A stretch of DNA of 64,000 bases from Bradyrhizobium canariense. GTDB lineage: Bacteria; Pseudomonadota; Alphaproteobacteria; Rhizobiales; Xanthobacteraceae. Within the stretch, counting starts at the first letter, position 1. Every line of letters starts with the position of its first letter. The DNA lies in assembly GCF_019402665.1 (NCBI RefSeq), contig NZ_VSST01000001.1:1-64000 (forward strand). The letters run 5' to 3'. The position numbers and the translations under genes are program-made. Shown piece by piece: positions 14,816-25,204 of this stretch. The notes under the pieces are model-generated. The model was not told the DNA's origin and made no database searches. It saw only the letters and a list, made by a program, of their open reading frames with translations.

Positions 14816-16594
14816 ATGACCTACCGCGCGCCGATCTCTGACATGCTGCTGTCGCTCAACCACGGCGCCGGCCTGAAGGCTGCCATGGAGGCCGGCCATT
14901 ACGGCGATTTCGACGGCGATATCGTGAGCGCCGTGCTGGAGGAAGCCGGCAAGTTCGCAACCGATGTGCTGGCGCCGCTCAACAAGGTCGGCGACGAGCA
15001 CGGGATCAAGCTCAGCGACGGCAAGGTCACGACCGCGCCGGGCTGGCCGGATGCCTACAAGCGCTGGACCGAGGGCGGCTGGAACGCGGTCTCCGGCCCC
15101 GAGGATTTTGGCGGCCAGGGCCTGCCGCTCGCGATCAACGCCGCCTGCACCGAGATCTGGAGCGCCGCCAACGTCGCCTTCGGCCTCTGCCCGCTGCTGA
15201 CAGCGTCGGCGATGGAGGCGCTGGACGCGCATGGCAGCGACGAGCTGAAGAAAATCTATCTCGAGAAGCTCGTCTCCGGCGAATGGACCGGCACGATGCA
15301 GCTGACCGAGCCGCAGGCCGGCTCCGACGTCGGCGCGCTGCGCACCCGCGCCGAGAAGCAGGCCGACGGCACCTATCGCATCAAGGGGACGAAGATCTTC
15401 ATCACCTATGGCGAGCACGACATGACCGACAACATCGTGCATTTCGTGCTGGCGCGCCTGCCGGACGCGCCGGCCGGCACCAAGGGGATATCGCTGTTCC
15501 TGGTGCCGAAATTCATGGTCAACGAAGACGGCTCGCTGGGTGCGCGCAACGACATTTTCGCAAGCGGCGTCGAGCACAAGCTCGGCATGCATGCCTCGCC
15601 CACTTGCACCATGACAATGGGCGATCATGGCGGCGCCATCGGCTTCCTGGTTGGCGAAGAGAACCAGGGCATGCGCTGCATGTTCACGATGATGAACCAG
15701 GCCCGCCTCGGCGTCGGCCTCGAGGGCGTCGGTGTTGCCGACCGCGCCTATCAGCAGGCATTGTCGTACGCACAAGAGCGCAAGCAGGGCCGCGCCCTCG
15801 GCAAGAAGGGTGACGGCTCCGATGCGATCTTCGTGCATCCCGACGTCAAGCGCATGCTGATGCGGATGCGGGCGCAGACCGCGGCGGCGCGCACCATCTG
15901 CTATGCGACCGCCGTGGCGATCGACGTCTCGACACGCGCCAGCGATCCGAAGGTCCGCGCGGACGCTGCCGCGCGCGCGGCGCTGCTGACGCCGATGGCC
16001 AAGGGCTATTCCACCGATGTCGGCAACGAGGTCGCCTATCTCGGCGTGCAGGTGCATGGCGGCATGGGCTTCATCGAGGAGACCGGCGCAGCACAACACT
16101 ATCGCGATGCCCGCATCACCGCGATCTACGAGGGCACCAACGGCATCCAAGCCATCGACCTCGTCACGCGAAAGCTCGCGGCCAACGGCGGCGCAGCGGT
16201 GTGGGCGCTGCTCGACGAACTCTCGGCCATCGTGAAGCAGGTCGAAGCTTCCAACGATCCCGCCTTCGGCACCACGGGCGTGAAGTTGCGCGAGGCACTG
16301 GAGGCGCTGACGCGCACAAGCAAATGGCTGCTGGAGCGGGTTGCGTCCGCGCCGAACGAGGCGCTGGCCGGCGCGACGCCGTATCTGCAACAGTTCGGCG
16401 CCACGCTTGGCGGCTGCATGCTGGCATCCGAAGCGCTCGCCGCGAAATCCCATGGCATCACGGACGCCGCGCGCTACGTCTCGCTGGCGCGCTTCTTCGC
16501 CGAGAACATCACCGTGCAGGCCGGCGCGCTCGAGCGAACCGTGACGGAGAGCGCGGAGTCGGTCGCGGCGGCGGATGTGGTATTGTTGGGGTAG
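14816..16594 (+). CDS. Acyl-CoA dehydrogenase, DmdC-like (long form)
   Basis: 592 residues, longer than the usual 380-400 because of an extra C-terminal domain typical of the DmdC/long-form group. It is an FAD-dependent oxidation of acyl-CoA to enoyl-CoA. FAD/substrate motifs include MQLTEPQAGSDVGALRT (about 162-178) and KGTKIFITYGEHD; the catalytic Glu is in IYEGTNG (Glu439). The start ATG follows GGGAGTGAGCC. DmdC acts on 3-methylmercaptopropionyl-CoA, but this group also contains general acyl-CoA dehydrogenases, so the substrate is not fixed by sequence. The gene stands alone; a DmdB-like ligase lies 34 kb away. Confidence 0.9.
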   Translation: MTYRAPISDMLLSLNHGAGLKAAMEAGHYGDFDGDIVSAVLEEAGKFATDVLAPLNKVGDEHGIKLSDGKVTTAPGWPDAYKRWTEGGWNAVSGPEDFGGQGLPLAINAACTEIWSAANVAFGLCPLLTASAMEALDAHGSDELKKIYLEKLVSGEWTGTMQLTEPQAGSDVGALRTRAEKQADGTYRIKGTKIFITYGEHDMTDNIVHFVLARLPDAPAGTKGISLFLVPKFMVNEDGSLGARNDIFASGVEHKLGMHASPTCTMTMGDHGGAIGFLVGEENQGMRCMFTMMNQARLGVGLEGVGVADRAYQQALSYAQERKQGRALGKKGDGSDAIFVHPDVKRMLMRMRAQTAAARTICYATAVAIDVSTRASDPKVRADAAARAALLTPMAKGYSTDVGNEVAYLGVQVHGGMGFIEETGAAQHYRDARITAIYEGTNGIQAIDLVTRKLAANGGAAVWALLDELSAIVKQVEASNDPAFGTTGVKLREALEALTRTSKWLLERVASAPNEALAGATPYLQQFGATLGGCMLASEALAAKSHGITDAARYVSLARFFAENITVQAGALERTVTESAESVAAADVVLLG

Positions 16595-16603
16595 CTGGGA
16601 CGG

Positions 16604-16691
16604 CGTAGTCTGGATGAAGCGCAGCGTAATCCGGCGCTGTCATTGCTTGTGGCACGAATCCCGGATTGCGCTGCGCTCCATCCGGGCTACG
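16604..16691. repeat. Palindromic intergenic repeat
   Basis: GCGTAGTCTGGATGAAGCGC... at the left arm pairs imperfectly with GCGCTCCATCCGGGCTACG at the right arm, with a 25-nt centre. Such imperfect hairpins are frequent between Bradyrhizobium genes. It sits between two convergent genes and just overlaps the end of the MFS gene. Confidence 0.6.
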
Positions 16692-17931
16692 AAGCCGCGA
16701 GCTTCGTACGTCGCCCCGGCCGCCACAGCACCACGCCCGCCGCCAAAAGGTCGAGCACCACGCACATCGCAAATGCCGTCGTGTAATCGCCGGTTACGCT
16801 GCGCACGAGGCCGACGATGCCGGGGCCGAAGGCGCTGACGATGCCGCTGATCGACGTGCCCAATCCCATCGCGGCGGCAAAAGCGCCGGCGCCGATCTCG
16901 CGCTGGATGATCAAAGGCGGGAACGTGATCATGTTGCCGATCGAGAAGCCGTAGACGGCGCAGCACACGAGCAGCACGGTCGGATTCGTGCTTTGCAGAA
17001 GCACGAACAGAGCCGCCGCCTGGCTCGTCATCGATGCCGCGCAGGCGAGTCGCGGATCGAGCCGGTCGACGAACAGGCCGAGCGACAGGCGCCCGACCAC
17101 TGCCATCGCCGCCATGATGGTGACCGCAAGGCCCGCACTGGCGCGGCCGATCAGCGGTTCGAGAAACGTCACCTGGTGGATGATGAATCCCATCTGCGCC
17201 AGCAGCGCGACCGCGATCGGCAGCACCATGGTCCAGAACGCCGCGTTGGCGAGCAGCGTCTTGCGCGAGTGAACCGCAGGCAAGGCAGTGCCGCCAGCGG
17301 ATGAATCCCCACCCGACGTCGGCGGCATTTCGGTCCGCCAGCCGGTGAAGATGACCACCACCGGCAGCACTAGCACCACCATCGCGAGCGTGGCGGCCAG
17401 CATCGCGGAACGGAAGCCGATGCTGGCGCTCAGCGACAGCAGCAGCGGCACGAGGACGATGCCGCCGCAGGTCGCGCCGTTGTAGGCGAGGCTGAGCGCG
17501 AGCCCGCGGCGCCGTTCGAACCAGGAGTTCAGCACGGTCGCGATCACCACCGTGCCCATGCCGGTCCAGCCGACCGACATCAGCGCATAGGCGAGATAGA
17601 GCTGCCAGGGCGTCTGCAGCAGCGCCAGCAGCACCGTCGAAGCGCCGAGCGCCGACAGGCCGCACAGGATCAGCGACCGCAGCCCGATGCGGGCGAGCAG
17701 ATCGTCGGTGAAGATGACGAGGACGGCAGTCAGGAGAAAGGAGAAGGTGCTGGCCGCGGAGACCAGAGTGCCCGGCCAGCCATGGGCGCGCTGAAGCTCG
17801 GCGAGATAGACGCCCTGGCCGTAGAGGCCGAAGCCGAACATGAAGAAAGCCATCAGGAAGCAGGCCAGCACGACGCGCCAGCCGCGATAGTGCAGCGAGG
17901 ATTCGTCAACACGAGTGGCAGCAATCATCAA
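16687..17931 (-). CDS. MFS transporter (monocarboxylate/oxalate-formate type)
   Basis: 414 residues with twelve predicted membrane segments. The N-terminus (HYRGWRVVLACFLMAFFMFGFGLYGQGVY) and the R-x-G-x-R-x loop between helices 2 and 3 (ARIGLRSL) fit the major facilitator superfamily, as does SWFERRRGLALSLAYNGATCGG after helix 4. The GW-V opening resembles the oxalate/formate and monocarboxylate group. Substrate cannot be told from sequence. It converges with the acyl-CoA dehydrogenase gene and is divergent from the enoyl-CoA hydratase gene. Confidence 0.85.
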   Translation of the reverse strand: MMIAATRVDESSLHYRGWRVVLACFLMAFFMFGFGLYGQGVYLAELQRAHGWPGTLVSAASTFSFLLTAVLVIFTDDLLARIGLRSLILCGLSALGASTVLLALLQTPWQLYLAYALMSVGWTGMGTVVIATVLNSWFERRRGLALSLAYNGATCGGIVLVPLLLSLSASIGFRSAMLAATLAMVVLVLPVVVIFTGWRTEMPPTSGGDSSAGGTALPAVHSRKTLLANAAFWTMVLPIAVALLAQMGFIIHQVTFLEPLIGRASAGLAVTIMAAMAVVGRLSLGLFVDRLDPRLACAASMTSQAAALFVLLQSTNPTVLLVCCAVYGFSIGNMITFPPLIIQREIGAGAFAAAMGLGTSISGIVSAFGPGIVGLVRSVTGDYTTAFAMCVVLDLLAAGVVLWRPGRRTKLAAS

Positions 17932-18174
17932 TCAGGCAATCGGCCAAATGGAGCGGCGCGAGGCGATCGTGCACCACAACCAGGGGTTTTTCAATCGAAA
18001 ATGGCAGCTGATTATTGCAACGCGTCGCACGGCGGGAAGCGTGATGCGCCCGTCTCGGGCGAATTCGGTCTTCAAAAGGTCGCGCGAGCGCATTGGCACG
18101 CCTGCAAGATGATGTAGGCTGACGTTTCGCGAGTCTAGCCAATGTCAGTGTCGCGGCGACCGCAGGGGCCCCTC

Positions 18175-18939
18175 ATGCCGAATGGCAATATCGTCGTCAC
18201 CGAAGAGCGCGAAACACGCGTGATCACCCTGCGTCGCCCGAGCAAGAAGAACGCGATCACGCAGGACATGTATCGGGAGATGAGCCGCGCGATCGACACC
18301 GCGCAGAACAATCCCGACATCCGCTGCATGATCATCACCGGAGGCTCCGGCGTGTTCACCGCCGGCGATGATATCGACGATTTCATGCACGCCGACACGT
18401 CGCGCCCCGAGACGCTGTCCGACGGCGCCAAGTTTCTCTATTCGCTCGCCCTCAACGCCAAGCCGGTGATCGCGGCCGTGGACGGTGCATCGATCGGCAT
18501 GGGCACCGTGATGCTGTTCCATTGCGACTATGTGCTGGCCTCGAACGCGGCAACCTTCTCCGCGCCCTACATCCATCTCGGGCTCGTGCCGGTCGGCGCG
18601 TCCAGCCTCTTGATGCCGAACACGATGGGCTACCAGCGCGCCTTCGCCATGCTGGTGATGGGGCGGACTTTTACGGCCGCGGAAGCGCATGCCGCCGGCT
18701 TCGTCAACACCGTGGTCTCGCCGGGACATACCGAGGTCGAGGCGCGCAAGGTGGCGCGCGATATCTGCCGGCTGCCCGCCGAAGCGGTCGCGACCTCGCG
18801 CAAACTGCTCCGCGTCGCATCCGAGGAGCTCACCCGCCGTATCGACCAGGAGGCCCATTTGTTCGGCGAGCGGCTGAAGTCGGAAGAAGCCACCGCCGCG
18901 TTCAACGCGTTCGCGAGCAGAAAAAAGAAGAAAAAGTAG
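18175..18939 (+). CDS. Enoyl-CoA hydratase/isomerase family protein
   Basis: Crotonase fold. LRRPSKKNAIT near the N-terminus and SGVFTAGDDIDDF form the CoA/oxyanion-hole region, followed by KPVIAAVDGASIGMGTVMLFHCDYVLA. The hydratase Glu pair is not obvious: the second oxyanion segment reads HLGLVPVGASS, so the protein may be an isomerase-like or otherwise divergent member. I prefer ATG 18175 (AGGGG upstream); an in-frame ATG at 18142 would add 11 residues. The C-terminus is a lysine run. It is likely part of fatty-acid or aromatic degradation, but no pathway partner is adjacent. Confidence 0.87.
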   Translation: MPNGNIVVTEERETRVITLRRPSKKNAITQDMYREMSRAIDTAQNNPDIRCMIITGGSGVFTAGDDIDDFMHADTSRPETLSDGAKFLYSLALNAKPVIAAVDGASIGMGTVMLFHCDYVLASNAATFSAPYIHLGLVPVGASSLLMPNTMGYQRAFAMLVMGRTFTAAEAHAAGFVNTVVSPGHTEVEARKVARDICRLPAEAVATSRKLLRVASEELTRRIDQEAHLFGERLKSEEATAAFNAFASRKKKKK

Positions 18940-19018
18940 GCTGTCGTCCGGCGCAGCGCCGCGGAATGACGGCGAGAACTTTCGTGAAATCTTCGTGCGG
19001 ACCGACTAGTCTGGTTTC

Positions 19019-20677
19019 ATGCAACATGTTCTCCGCCTGACCGTCTTCGCGCTCGCGCTCGCCGCCCTGCCCGCGTCCGCCCAAACCGCCGCACCCGTCG
19101 AGCTGCGCATCCTCGCGATCAACGATTTCCACGGCAATCTGCGCCCACCGCCGGGCGGCATCCGGATCAGTGATCCCGAGGACAAGTCCAGGAAGGTGAT
19201 GGTGGCGGCCGGCGGTGCCGAATACATGGCGACGCTGGTGAAGCAGCTGCGCGAGGGACACAAGAACACGATCTTCGTCGCCGCCGGCGACCTGATCGGC
19301 GCAAGCCCGTTCCTGTCGGCGATGTTCCACGACGAGCCTTCGATCGAGTCGCTCTCGATGATGGGGCTCGCGATCACCTCGGTCGGCAATCACGAATTCG
19401 ACGAGGGCAAGACCGAGCTGTTGCGGATGCAGAACGGGGGCTGTCATCCCGTCGACGGCTGCCAGGGGCCGCACCCCTTCACGGGCGCCAAATTCCGCTA
19501 TCTCGCGGCGTCCACCATCGAGACGGCGACGGGCAAGAGCGTGCTGCCGCCTTACGAGATCAGGGAGTTCGAAGGCATCCCCATAGCCTTCATCGGGCTG
19601 ACCTTGAAGGACACCGCGGGCATCGTCTCGCCATCGGGCATCACGGGTCTTGAATTCCGCGACGAAGCCGAGACGGTGAACGCGCTGGTGCCGCAGCTGA
19701 AGGCGCGTGGGGTCGAGGCGATCGTGGTGCTGATCCACCAGGGCGGCGAGCCGGCTGGCGACTACAACGAATGCCCTGCCATCACGGGGCCGATCGTCGA
19801 CATCGTGAAAAAATTCGAGCGCGCCGTCGACGTCGTCGTCAGCGGCCACACCCATCGTGCTTATGTCTGCGATATTGACGGGCGGCTCGTCACCAGCGGC
19901 GACAAATACGGTACGCTGGTCACCGCGATCGACCTCAAGCTCGATCCGGTAACCCGCGACGTCGTCAGCGCCCGGGCCGAGAACGTCCTCGTCGCCAACG
20001 CCTCGCTGCCCAGGGATCCCGAGCAGACCGCACTGATCGACGCCTACGACAGGCTTTCGGCGCCGATCGCCAATCGCCCGGCTGGATCGGTGACGCAGGC
20101 GCTGTCACGCGTGCCGAACGACGCCGGCGAAAGCCCGCTCGGCGACGTCATTGCGGACGCGCAGCTCGCCGCGACCAGGGACGCCAAGGACGGCAGCGCC
20201 GTCATCGCGCTCACCAATCCCGGCGGTATCCGCACCGACATCGTCCCGAAGGAGAACGGCGCGATCACCTTCGGCGACGTTTTCGCCAGCCAGCCGTTCC
20301 GCAACCGGCTCGTCACCATGACGCTCACGGGCAGCCAGCTCAAGGACATGCTGGAGCAGCAATGGCTCGATCCGAAGCGGCCGCGGATTCTCCAGGTCTC
20401 GAACGGGTTCAGTTACGCCTGGGATGCGGCGAAGCCATTCGGCGAGCGCGTGATCAACGAGAAGATGACGCTCAATGGCAGGCTGATCGAAGCCGGAAGC
20501 GGCTACCGCGTCACCCTCAACGATTACCTCGCAGTTGGCGGCGACGGCTTTACGGTCGCCAAACAAGGCACGGGGCCGCAATATGGCGGCTACGACGCCG
20601 ACGCGCTGTTCGCGTTCTTCAGGGCGCACGGACCGATCGGGCCGCTGCCGCTGAGCCGCATCCTGCGCGTGAATTGA
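19019..20677 (+). CDS. Periplasmic 5'-nucleotidase / metallophosphatase (UshA family)
   Basis: 552 residues. A cleavable signal peptide (VLRLTVFALALAALPASAQ) is followed by the calcineurin-like phosphoesterase domain with INDFHGNL (about 36), AAGDLIG, GNHEFDEG and VVSGHTHRAY, all metal ligands present. The 5'-nucleotidase C-terminal domain (about 350-530) has NPGGIRTDI, FGDVFASQPF and a conserved NDYLAVGGDGF. It should hydrolyse nucleotides or related phosphoesters in the periplasm to salvage phosphate and nucleosides. Length is normal for the family. It stands as a single gene. Confidence 0.92.
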   Translation: MQHVLRLTVFALALAALPASAQTAAPVELRILAINDFHGNLRPPPGGIRISDPEDKSRKVMVAAGGAEYMATLVKQLREGHKNTIFVAAGDLIGASPFLSAMFHDEPSIESLSMMGLAITSVGNHEFDEGKTELLRMQNGGCHPVDGCQGPHPFTGAKFRYLAASTIETATGKSVLPPYEIREFEGIPIAFIGLTLKDTAGIVSPSGITGLEFRDEAETVNALVPQLKARGVEAIVVLIHQGGEPAGDYNECPAITGPIVDIVKKFERAVDVVVSGHTHRAYVCDIDGRLVTSGDKYGTLVTAIDLKLDPVTRDVVSARAENVLVANASLPRDPEQTALIDAYDRLSAPIANRPAGSVTQALSRVPNDAGESPLGDVIADAQLAATRDAKDGSAVIALTNPGGIRTDIVPKENGAITFGDVFASQPFRNRLVTMTLTGSQLKDMLEQQWLDPKRPRILQVSNGFSYAWDAAKPFGERVINEKMTLNGRLIEAGSGYRVTLNDYLAVGGDGFTVAKQGTGPQYGGYDADALFAFFRAHGPIGPLPLSRILRVN

Positions 20678-20810
20678 TCCGGATCAAACGGGCCGGTTCG
20701 GGACACCCTTTGCCATTCCCGGGGGAACGCATAGATTGGGTTTTGCATTTGCGTTTTGGCGCCGGATGCGCCAAGCGACGTCGAGAGCCCGCATCCCATG
20801 AGGCCGACTG

Positions 20811-21740
20811 ATGAGTACGCTTCTCCTCTCCCACAAGGCCTGCCTCGACCACGTCACGCCGCCGGGACACCCTGAAAGGCCGGACCGCCTGCGCGCGGTG
20901 GAGGAGGCGCTGTCGCATGAGCGCTTCCAGTTCCTGGTGCGCGACCAGGCGCCGGAGGGCGATCTCGATCTCGTCACGCTCTGCCACAACGAGCACTACG
21001 TCACGGAGCTGCGCCACATCGCGCCGACCAGCGGACAGGTCTATATCGATGGCGACACCTCGATGTCGCCGGGCACGTGGGAAGCGGTGATGCGCGGCGT
21101 TGGTGGCGCGGTCGCGGCGACCGAAGCGGTGATGGCGGGCGAGCATCGCAACGCATTCGTCGCGGTGCGCCCGCCCGGCCACCACGCCGAGATCGGCAAG
21201 CCGATGGGTTTCTGCTTCTTCGACAACGTCGCCATCGCCGCGCGCCACGCGCAGCGCAAATACGGCATCAAGCGCGCGGCCATCGTCGATTTCGACGTGC
21301 ATCACGGCAACGGCACGCAGGATATCTTCTGGTCGGACCCGACCGTGATGTACTGCTCGACGCACCAGATGCCGCTGTTTCCGGGCACCGGTGCCAAGAG
21401 CGAGCGCGGCGACCATGACACCATCGTCAACGCGCCGCTCGCCTCCGAGGACGGCGGGCCGGAATTCCGCATCGCGTTCGAAAGTTTGATCCTGCCGCAG
21501 CTCGAAAAATTCAGCCCGGAGCTGCTCGTCATCTCTGCCGGCTTCGACGCGCATTATCGCGATCCGCTGGCGTCGCTGAATTTGCGCGCGGAGGATTATG
21601 CCTGGGTGACGCGCAAGCTGATGGACCTCGCCGACAAGACCGCCGGGGGGCGCGTTGTTTCTGTGCTCGAGGGCGGCTACGACCTGCAAGGACTGAAAGA
21701 ATCTGTTACGGCGCATGTCGGCGCCCTGATGGGTGCCTGA
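20811..21740 (+). CDS. Histone deacetylase family protein (acetylpolyamine amidohydrolase-like)
   Basis: 309 residues with the zinc amidohydrolase core: PPGHHAE (121-127), DFDVHHGNG (160-168; Asp162 and His164 zinc ligands) and [12 protein letters not shown] (third ligand Asp), plus [12 protein letters not shown]. Bacterial members deacetylate acetylated polyamines or proteins; the true substrate is unknown. It ends 73 nt before xseB and on the same strand, and may be read together with it. A short first ATG context (CGACTGATG) lacks a strong ribosome-binding site but there is no better start. Confidence 0.92.
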   Translation: MSTLLLSHKACLDHVTPPGHPERPDRLRAVEEALSHERFQFLVRDQAPEGDLDLVTLCHNEHYVTELRHIAPTSGQVYIDGDTSMSPGTWEAVMRGVGGAVAATEAVMAGEHRNAFVAVRPPGHHAEIGKPMGFCFFDNVAIAARHAQRKYGIKRAAIVDFDVHHGNGTQDIFWSDPTVMYCSTHQMPLFPGTGAKSERGDHDTIVNAPLASEDGGPEFRIAFESLILPQLEKFSPELLVISAGFDAHYRDPLASLNLRAEDYAWVTRKLMDLADKTAGGRVVSVLEGGYDLQGLKESVTAHVGALMGA

Positions 21741-21813
21741 CACACCCGCCACATTGCGCCCGCAAAACTTTGCTTTCTCCGACATGAAGCGAATCGGGCA
21801 ATCGGAAACTTAT

Positions 21814-22065
21814 ATGGCCGAAAATACCCAAATCGACATCTCCAGGCTGACCTTCGAACGCGCCATTGAAGAGCTCGAAACCATCGTGAAGCGGCTCGAG
21901 GACGGCAAGGTGCCGCTCGAGGAATCCGTGACGATCTACGAGCGCGGCGAGGCCCTGAAGCGCCGCTGCGAGGAGTTGCTGCGCCAGGCCGAGGCGCGCG
22001 TCGACAAGATCACCACCGATGCCAGCGGCCAGGCCACCGGCACCGCGCCGCTCGACGTCCAGTAA
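21814..22065 (+). CDS. xseB: Exodeoxyribonuclease VII small subunit
   Basis: 83 residues from ATG 21814. The segment LTFERAIEELETIVKRLEDGKVPLEES and YERGEALKRRCEELLRQAEARV is the XseB signature. It associates in several copies with the large XseA subunit to form a nuclease that degrades single-stranded DNA. An in-frame start at 21733, inside the HDAC gene end, would add 27 residues not found in the family, so I reject it. xseA is not in this window. Confidence 0.95.
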   Translation: MAENTQIDISRLTFERAIEELETIVKRLEDGKVPLEESVTIYERGEALKRRCEELLRQAEARVDKITTDASGQATGTAPLDVQ

Positions 22066-22664
22066 GGGCCGCCTTCAAAGCCGCCTATCTCACGCAGCGG
22101 GCACCGGCAATTTTTCATGATCGCACGCCGCCGTCGGCGTTGCTGCTGCTGCTTGATTCAAGGGAACCGGCACTCTGGAGATCACGGAACCTCCCGCAGA
22201 GGGCCCCTCGCCCTCCCAAATCCGTCTAAAAATAGCTTCCGCACGCGAAAAACCTTGCCGAGGAACCGGGCAAGCTTGGAACCCTTCCGCTGGCGCTGGG
22301 ATTAACCACTCTGGCCCGGGGGTTGCAGGTGCATGCCCGTAATCGGCCCAGCGGGTTGGCTTTGGCCCAAGCTTTGGTGTAAAGCTGCGCGGAGTGTGGC
22401 TTTTTGTAAGCCTTGCGTAGGCACTGATTACCGACGACAAGCGCTTCAAACTGCTGATGAATTGGCTGGGATGGACGAAGCCGATCTAAGTGACAGGGAT
22501 CACAGAGACTGAACCGGAGAGCACTTAAGCTCACCTAAGCTTGAAGACGGGGCTTTGCCCCATGCAGGTGGCTCCGACGGTTTAAGGACTCGCGCTGCGC
22601 CGATATTGAGCAAACCCATCGCGCACCGGAACAATCTTCCGGCGCTGACAAATTGGAAATCGCC
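22066..22664. other. Long leader region upstream of dxs
   Basis: About 600 bases without a credible gene: the open frames here have no recognisable product. The 3' part holds a foldable segment (22512-22582) listed separately. A promoter for dxs is expected here, but I could not choose -35/-10 boxes. Confidence 0.5.
22512..22582 (+). ncRNA. Candidate structured RNA element in the dxs leader
   Basis: An outer stem can form between AACCGGAG (22512-22519) and CTCCGACGGTT (22572-22582). Inside are two hairpins: AAGCT, loop CACCTA, AGCTT (22527-22542, extended by TT/AA around a bulged G) and GGGGC, loop TTT, GCCCC (22549-22561). It ends about 80 nt before the dxs start. I do not recognise a known riboswitch class. 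The fold was drawn by eye. Confidence 0.3.
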
Positions 22665-24593
22665 GTGAACGCATATAGTAAAACGCCGCTTCTCGACACC
22701 ATCCGGACGCCGGACGACCTGCGCAAGCTCAAGGTCGAGCAGGTTCGCCAGGTCGCCGACGAGCTGCGTCAGGAGACCATCGATGCCGTCTCGGTGACCG
22801 GCGGTCACTTCGGCGCAGGCCTCGGCGTGGTCGAGCTCACCACTGCGATTCATTACGTCTTCGACACCCCGCGCGACCGTCTGATCTGGGACGTCGGCCA
22901 CCAGGCCTATCCGCACAAGATCCTCACCGGCCGGCGCGATCGCATCCGTACCCTGCGCACCGGCGGCGGCCTGTCCGGCTTCACCAAGCGCAGCGAGAGC
23001 GATTACGATCCGTTCGGCGCCGCGCATTCCTCGACCTCGATCTCCGCCGGCCTCGGCATGGCCGTCGCGCGCGACCTCTCCGGTGGCAAGAACAACGTTA
23101 TCGCCGTCATCGGTGACGGCGCGATGTCGGCGGGCATGGCCTACGAGGCCATGAACAATGCGGGGGCGATGAACTCGCGCCTGATCGTCATCCTCAACGA
23201 CAACGACATGTCGATCGCACCGCCGGTCGGCGCGATGAGCGCCTATCTGTCGCGGCTCTACTCCGGCAAGACCTATCGCACGCTGCGCGATGTGGCCAAG
23301 CAGATCAACCAGCGCCTGCCCAAGATCCTCGCCAACCGCGCCAATCGCGTCGAGGAATATTCCCGCGGCTTCATGATGGACGGCGGCACGCTGTTCGAGG
23401 AGCTCGGCTTCTATTACGTCGGCCCGATCGACGGCCACAACCTCGACCATCTCCTGCCCGTGCTCAAGAACGTGCGCGACATGGAGACCGGCCCGATCCT
23501 GCTCCACGTCGTGACGCAGAAGGGCAAGGGCTACGGCCCGGCGGAAGCCTCCGCCGACAAGTACCACGCAGTGGTCAAGTTCGACGTCGCGACCGGCACC
23601 CAGGCCAAGTCCAAGCCGAACGCGCCGGCCTATCAGAACGTGTTCGGCCAGAGCCTCGTCAAGGAAGCGGAGAAGGACGACAAGATCGTCGCCATCACCG
23701 CGGCGATGCCCTCCGGCACCGGCGTCGACATCTTCAACAAAGCGTTCCCGGACCGCACGTTCGACGTCGGCATTGCCGAGCAACACGCGGTGACGTTCGC
23801 CGCCGGTCTCGCCACCGAAGGCTACAAGCCGTTCTGCGCGATCTACTCGACCTTCCTGCAGCGTGGCTACGACCAGATCGTGCATGACGTCGCGATCCAG
23901 AGCCTGCCCGTGCGCTTCGCCATCGACCGCGCCGGCCTCGTCGGCGCCGACGGCGCCACCCATGCCGGCTCGTTCGACAACGCCTATCTCGGCTGTCTGC
24001 CGAACATGGTGATCATGGCGGCGGCCGACGAAGCCGAGCTGGTGCACATGGTCGCAACCCAGGTCGCGATCAACGATCGTCCGAGTTCCCTGCGCTATCC
24101 GCGCGGCGAAGGCCGCGGCATCGAGATGCCCGAAATCGGCGTTCCGCTCGAGATCGGCAAGGGCCGCATCGTCCGCGAGGGCAGCAAGATCGCCCTGCTC
24201 TCCTTCGGCACGCGCCTTGCCGAATGCGAGAAGGCCGCCGACGAGCTCGCGGCCCACGGCCTTTCGACCACGATCGCGGATGCGCGCTTCATGAAGCCGC
24301 TGGACACCGAGCTGGTGCTCAAGCTCGCGCGCGACCACGAGATCCTGATCACGATCGAGGAAGGCTCGGTCGGCGGTTTCGGCTCGCATGTCGCGCAATA
24401 CCTGACCGACCAGGGCGCGCTCGACAGCGGCCTGGTGCGGTTCCGCACCATGGTGCTGCCCGACGTGTTCCAGGACCACGACACCCCGGCGGCGATGTAC
24501 GGTCGTGCCGGTCTCGACGCCAAGGGCATCGTCGCCAAGGTATTCGAGGCGCTCGGCAAGGACGTCAAGGCCGAGACGGTCAAGCTCGCCTAA
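22665..24593 (+). CDS. dxs: 1-deoxy-D-xylulose-5-phosphate synthase
   Basis: 642 residues from GTG 22665, chosen because GGAA lies 6 nt upstream and the protein then begins [13 protein letters not shown] as in relatives; an earlier TTG at 22653 is unlikely. It condenses pyruvate and glyceraldehyde-3-phosphate with thiamine diphosphate, the first step of the MEP isoprenoid pathway. Seen: [23 protein letters not shown], the TPP/Mg motif [16 protein letters not shown], and the [15 protein letters not shown]lu region. Length is typical. The next three genes follow on the same strand with short gaps or overlaps, suggesting an operon. Confidence 0.97.
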   Translation: MNAYSKTPLLDTIRTPDDLRKLKVEQVRQVADELRQETIDAVSVTGGHFGAGLGVVELTTAIHYVFDTPRDRLIWDVGHQAYPHKILTGRRDRIRTLRTGGGLSGFTKRSESDYDPFGAAHSSTSISAGLGMAVARDLSGGKNNVIAVIGDGAMSAGMAYEAMNNAGAMNSRLIVILNDNDMSIAPPVGAMSAYLSRLYSGKTYRTLRDVAKQINQRLPKILANRANRVEEYSRGFMMDGGTLFEELGFYYVGPIDGHNLDHLLPVLKNVRDMETGPILLHVVTQKGKGYGPAEASADKYHAVVKFDVATGTQAKSKPNAPAYQNVFGQSLVKEAEKDDKIVAITAAMPSGTGVDIFNKAFPDRTFDVGIAEQHAVTFAAGLATEGYKPFCAIYSTFLQRGYDQIVHDVAIQSLPVRFAIDRAGLVGADGATHAGSFDNAYLGCLPNMVIMAAADEAELVHMVATQVAINDRPSSLRYPRGEGRGIEMPEIGVPLEIGKGRIVREGSKIALLSFGTRLAECEKAADELAAHGLSTTIADARFMKPLDTELVLKLARDHEILITIEEGSVGGFGSHVAQYLTDQGALDSGLVRFRTMVLPDVFQDHDTPAAMYGRAGLDAKGIVAKVFEALGKDVKAETVKLA

Positions 24594-24626
24594 CAGCGAG
24601 CTTCGACCTTCCGCGAAGCAGCTCTG

Positions 24627-25181
24627 ATGAAAATCTATCTGGCAGGCCCCGACGTGTTCCTGCCAGATGCGGTCGAGATCGGCCGGCAGAAGGTTGCGAT
24701 CTGTGCCACGCACGGCCTCACCGGCCTCTATCCCCTCGACAACGACATCGACCTCGCCGCTCCCGACGCCTCGCGGCAGATCTTTTGCGGCAACGAGGCG
24801 ATGATGGACGCGGCCGATGCGATCATCGCCAACCTCACGCCGTTCCGCGGCGCAGGCGCCGATCCCGGCACCGTCTACGAGCTCGGCTACATGGCCGGCC
24901 GCCGCAAGATTTGCCTCGCCTATTCCAACGACGGCGCCGCCTATGCCGACCGCCTCAGTCGCTTCATGGACGTGACGTCCGAGGACGGGCGGCTGATCGA
25001 TGCGCAGGGGCTGACGGTCGAGGATTTCGGCCTCGTCGACAATCTCATGATGATCCACGCGCTGGAGCTGCATGGCTGCCCGCTGGTGACGCCGGCGCAA
25101 ATGCCGATCGACGTCTGGCACGATCTTGCCGCGTTCGAGGCTTGCGTCCGGATGGCGGCCGCGCGATTGATCGCTACATAA
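24627..25181 (+). CDS. Nucleoside 2-deoxyribosyltransferase family protein
   Basis: 184 residues. KIYLAGPDVF at the start, DAADAIIANLTPFRG and DPGTVYELGYMAGRR (Glu in Y-E-L-G as likely nucleophile) are hallmarks of the family. Members move deoxyribose between bases or hydrolyse damaged nucleotides, as in DNPH1-type enzymes; which applies here cannot be told. It starts 33 nt after dxs and ends 23 nt before tlyA, so it is probably in the same operon. Confidence 0.9.
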   Translation: MKIYLAGPDVFLPDAVEIGRQKVAICATHGLTGLYPLDNDIDLAAPDASRQIFCGNEAMMDAADAIIANLTPFRGAGADPGTVYELGYMAGRRKICLAYSNDGAAYADRLSRFMDVTSEDGRLIDAQGLTVEDFGLVDNLMMIHALELHGCPLVTPAQMPIDVWHDLAAFEACVRMAAARLIAT

Positions 25182-25204
25182 GCGCCTCTGGCGTCTTCGG
25201 AGAG

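Noticed and set aside
14708..16453. Minus-strand open frame of about 580 codons opposite the acyl-CoA dehydrogenase
   Set aside because: Antisense shadow of a confidently identified gene; no domain.
22500..25121. Long minus-strand open frame (over 870 codons) opposite dxs and tlyA
   Set aside because: It lies antisense to dxs and neighbours, is Arg/His/Asp/Gly-rich in the way GC-rich shadow frames are, and contains no recognised domain.
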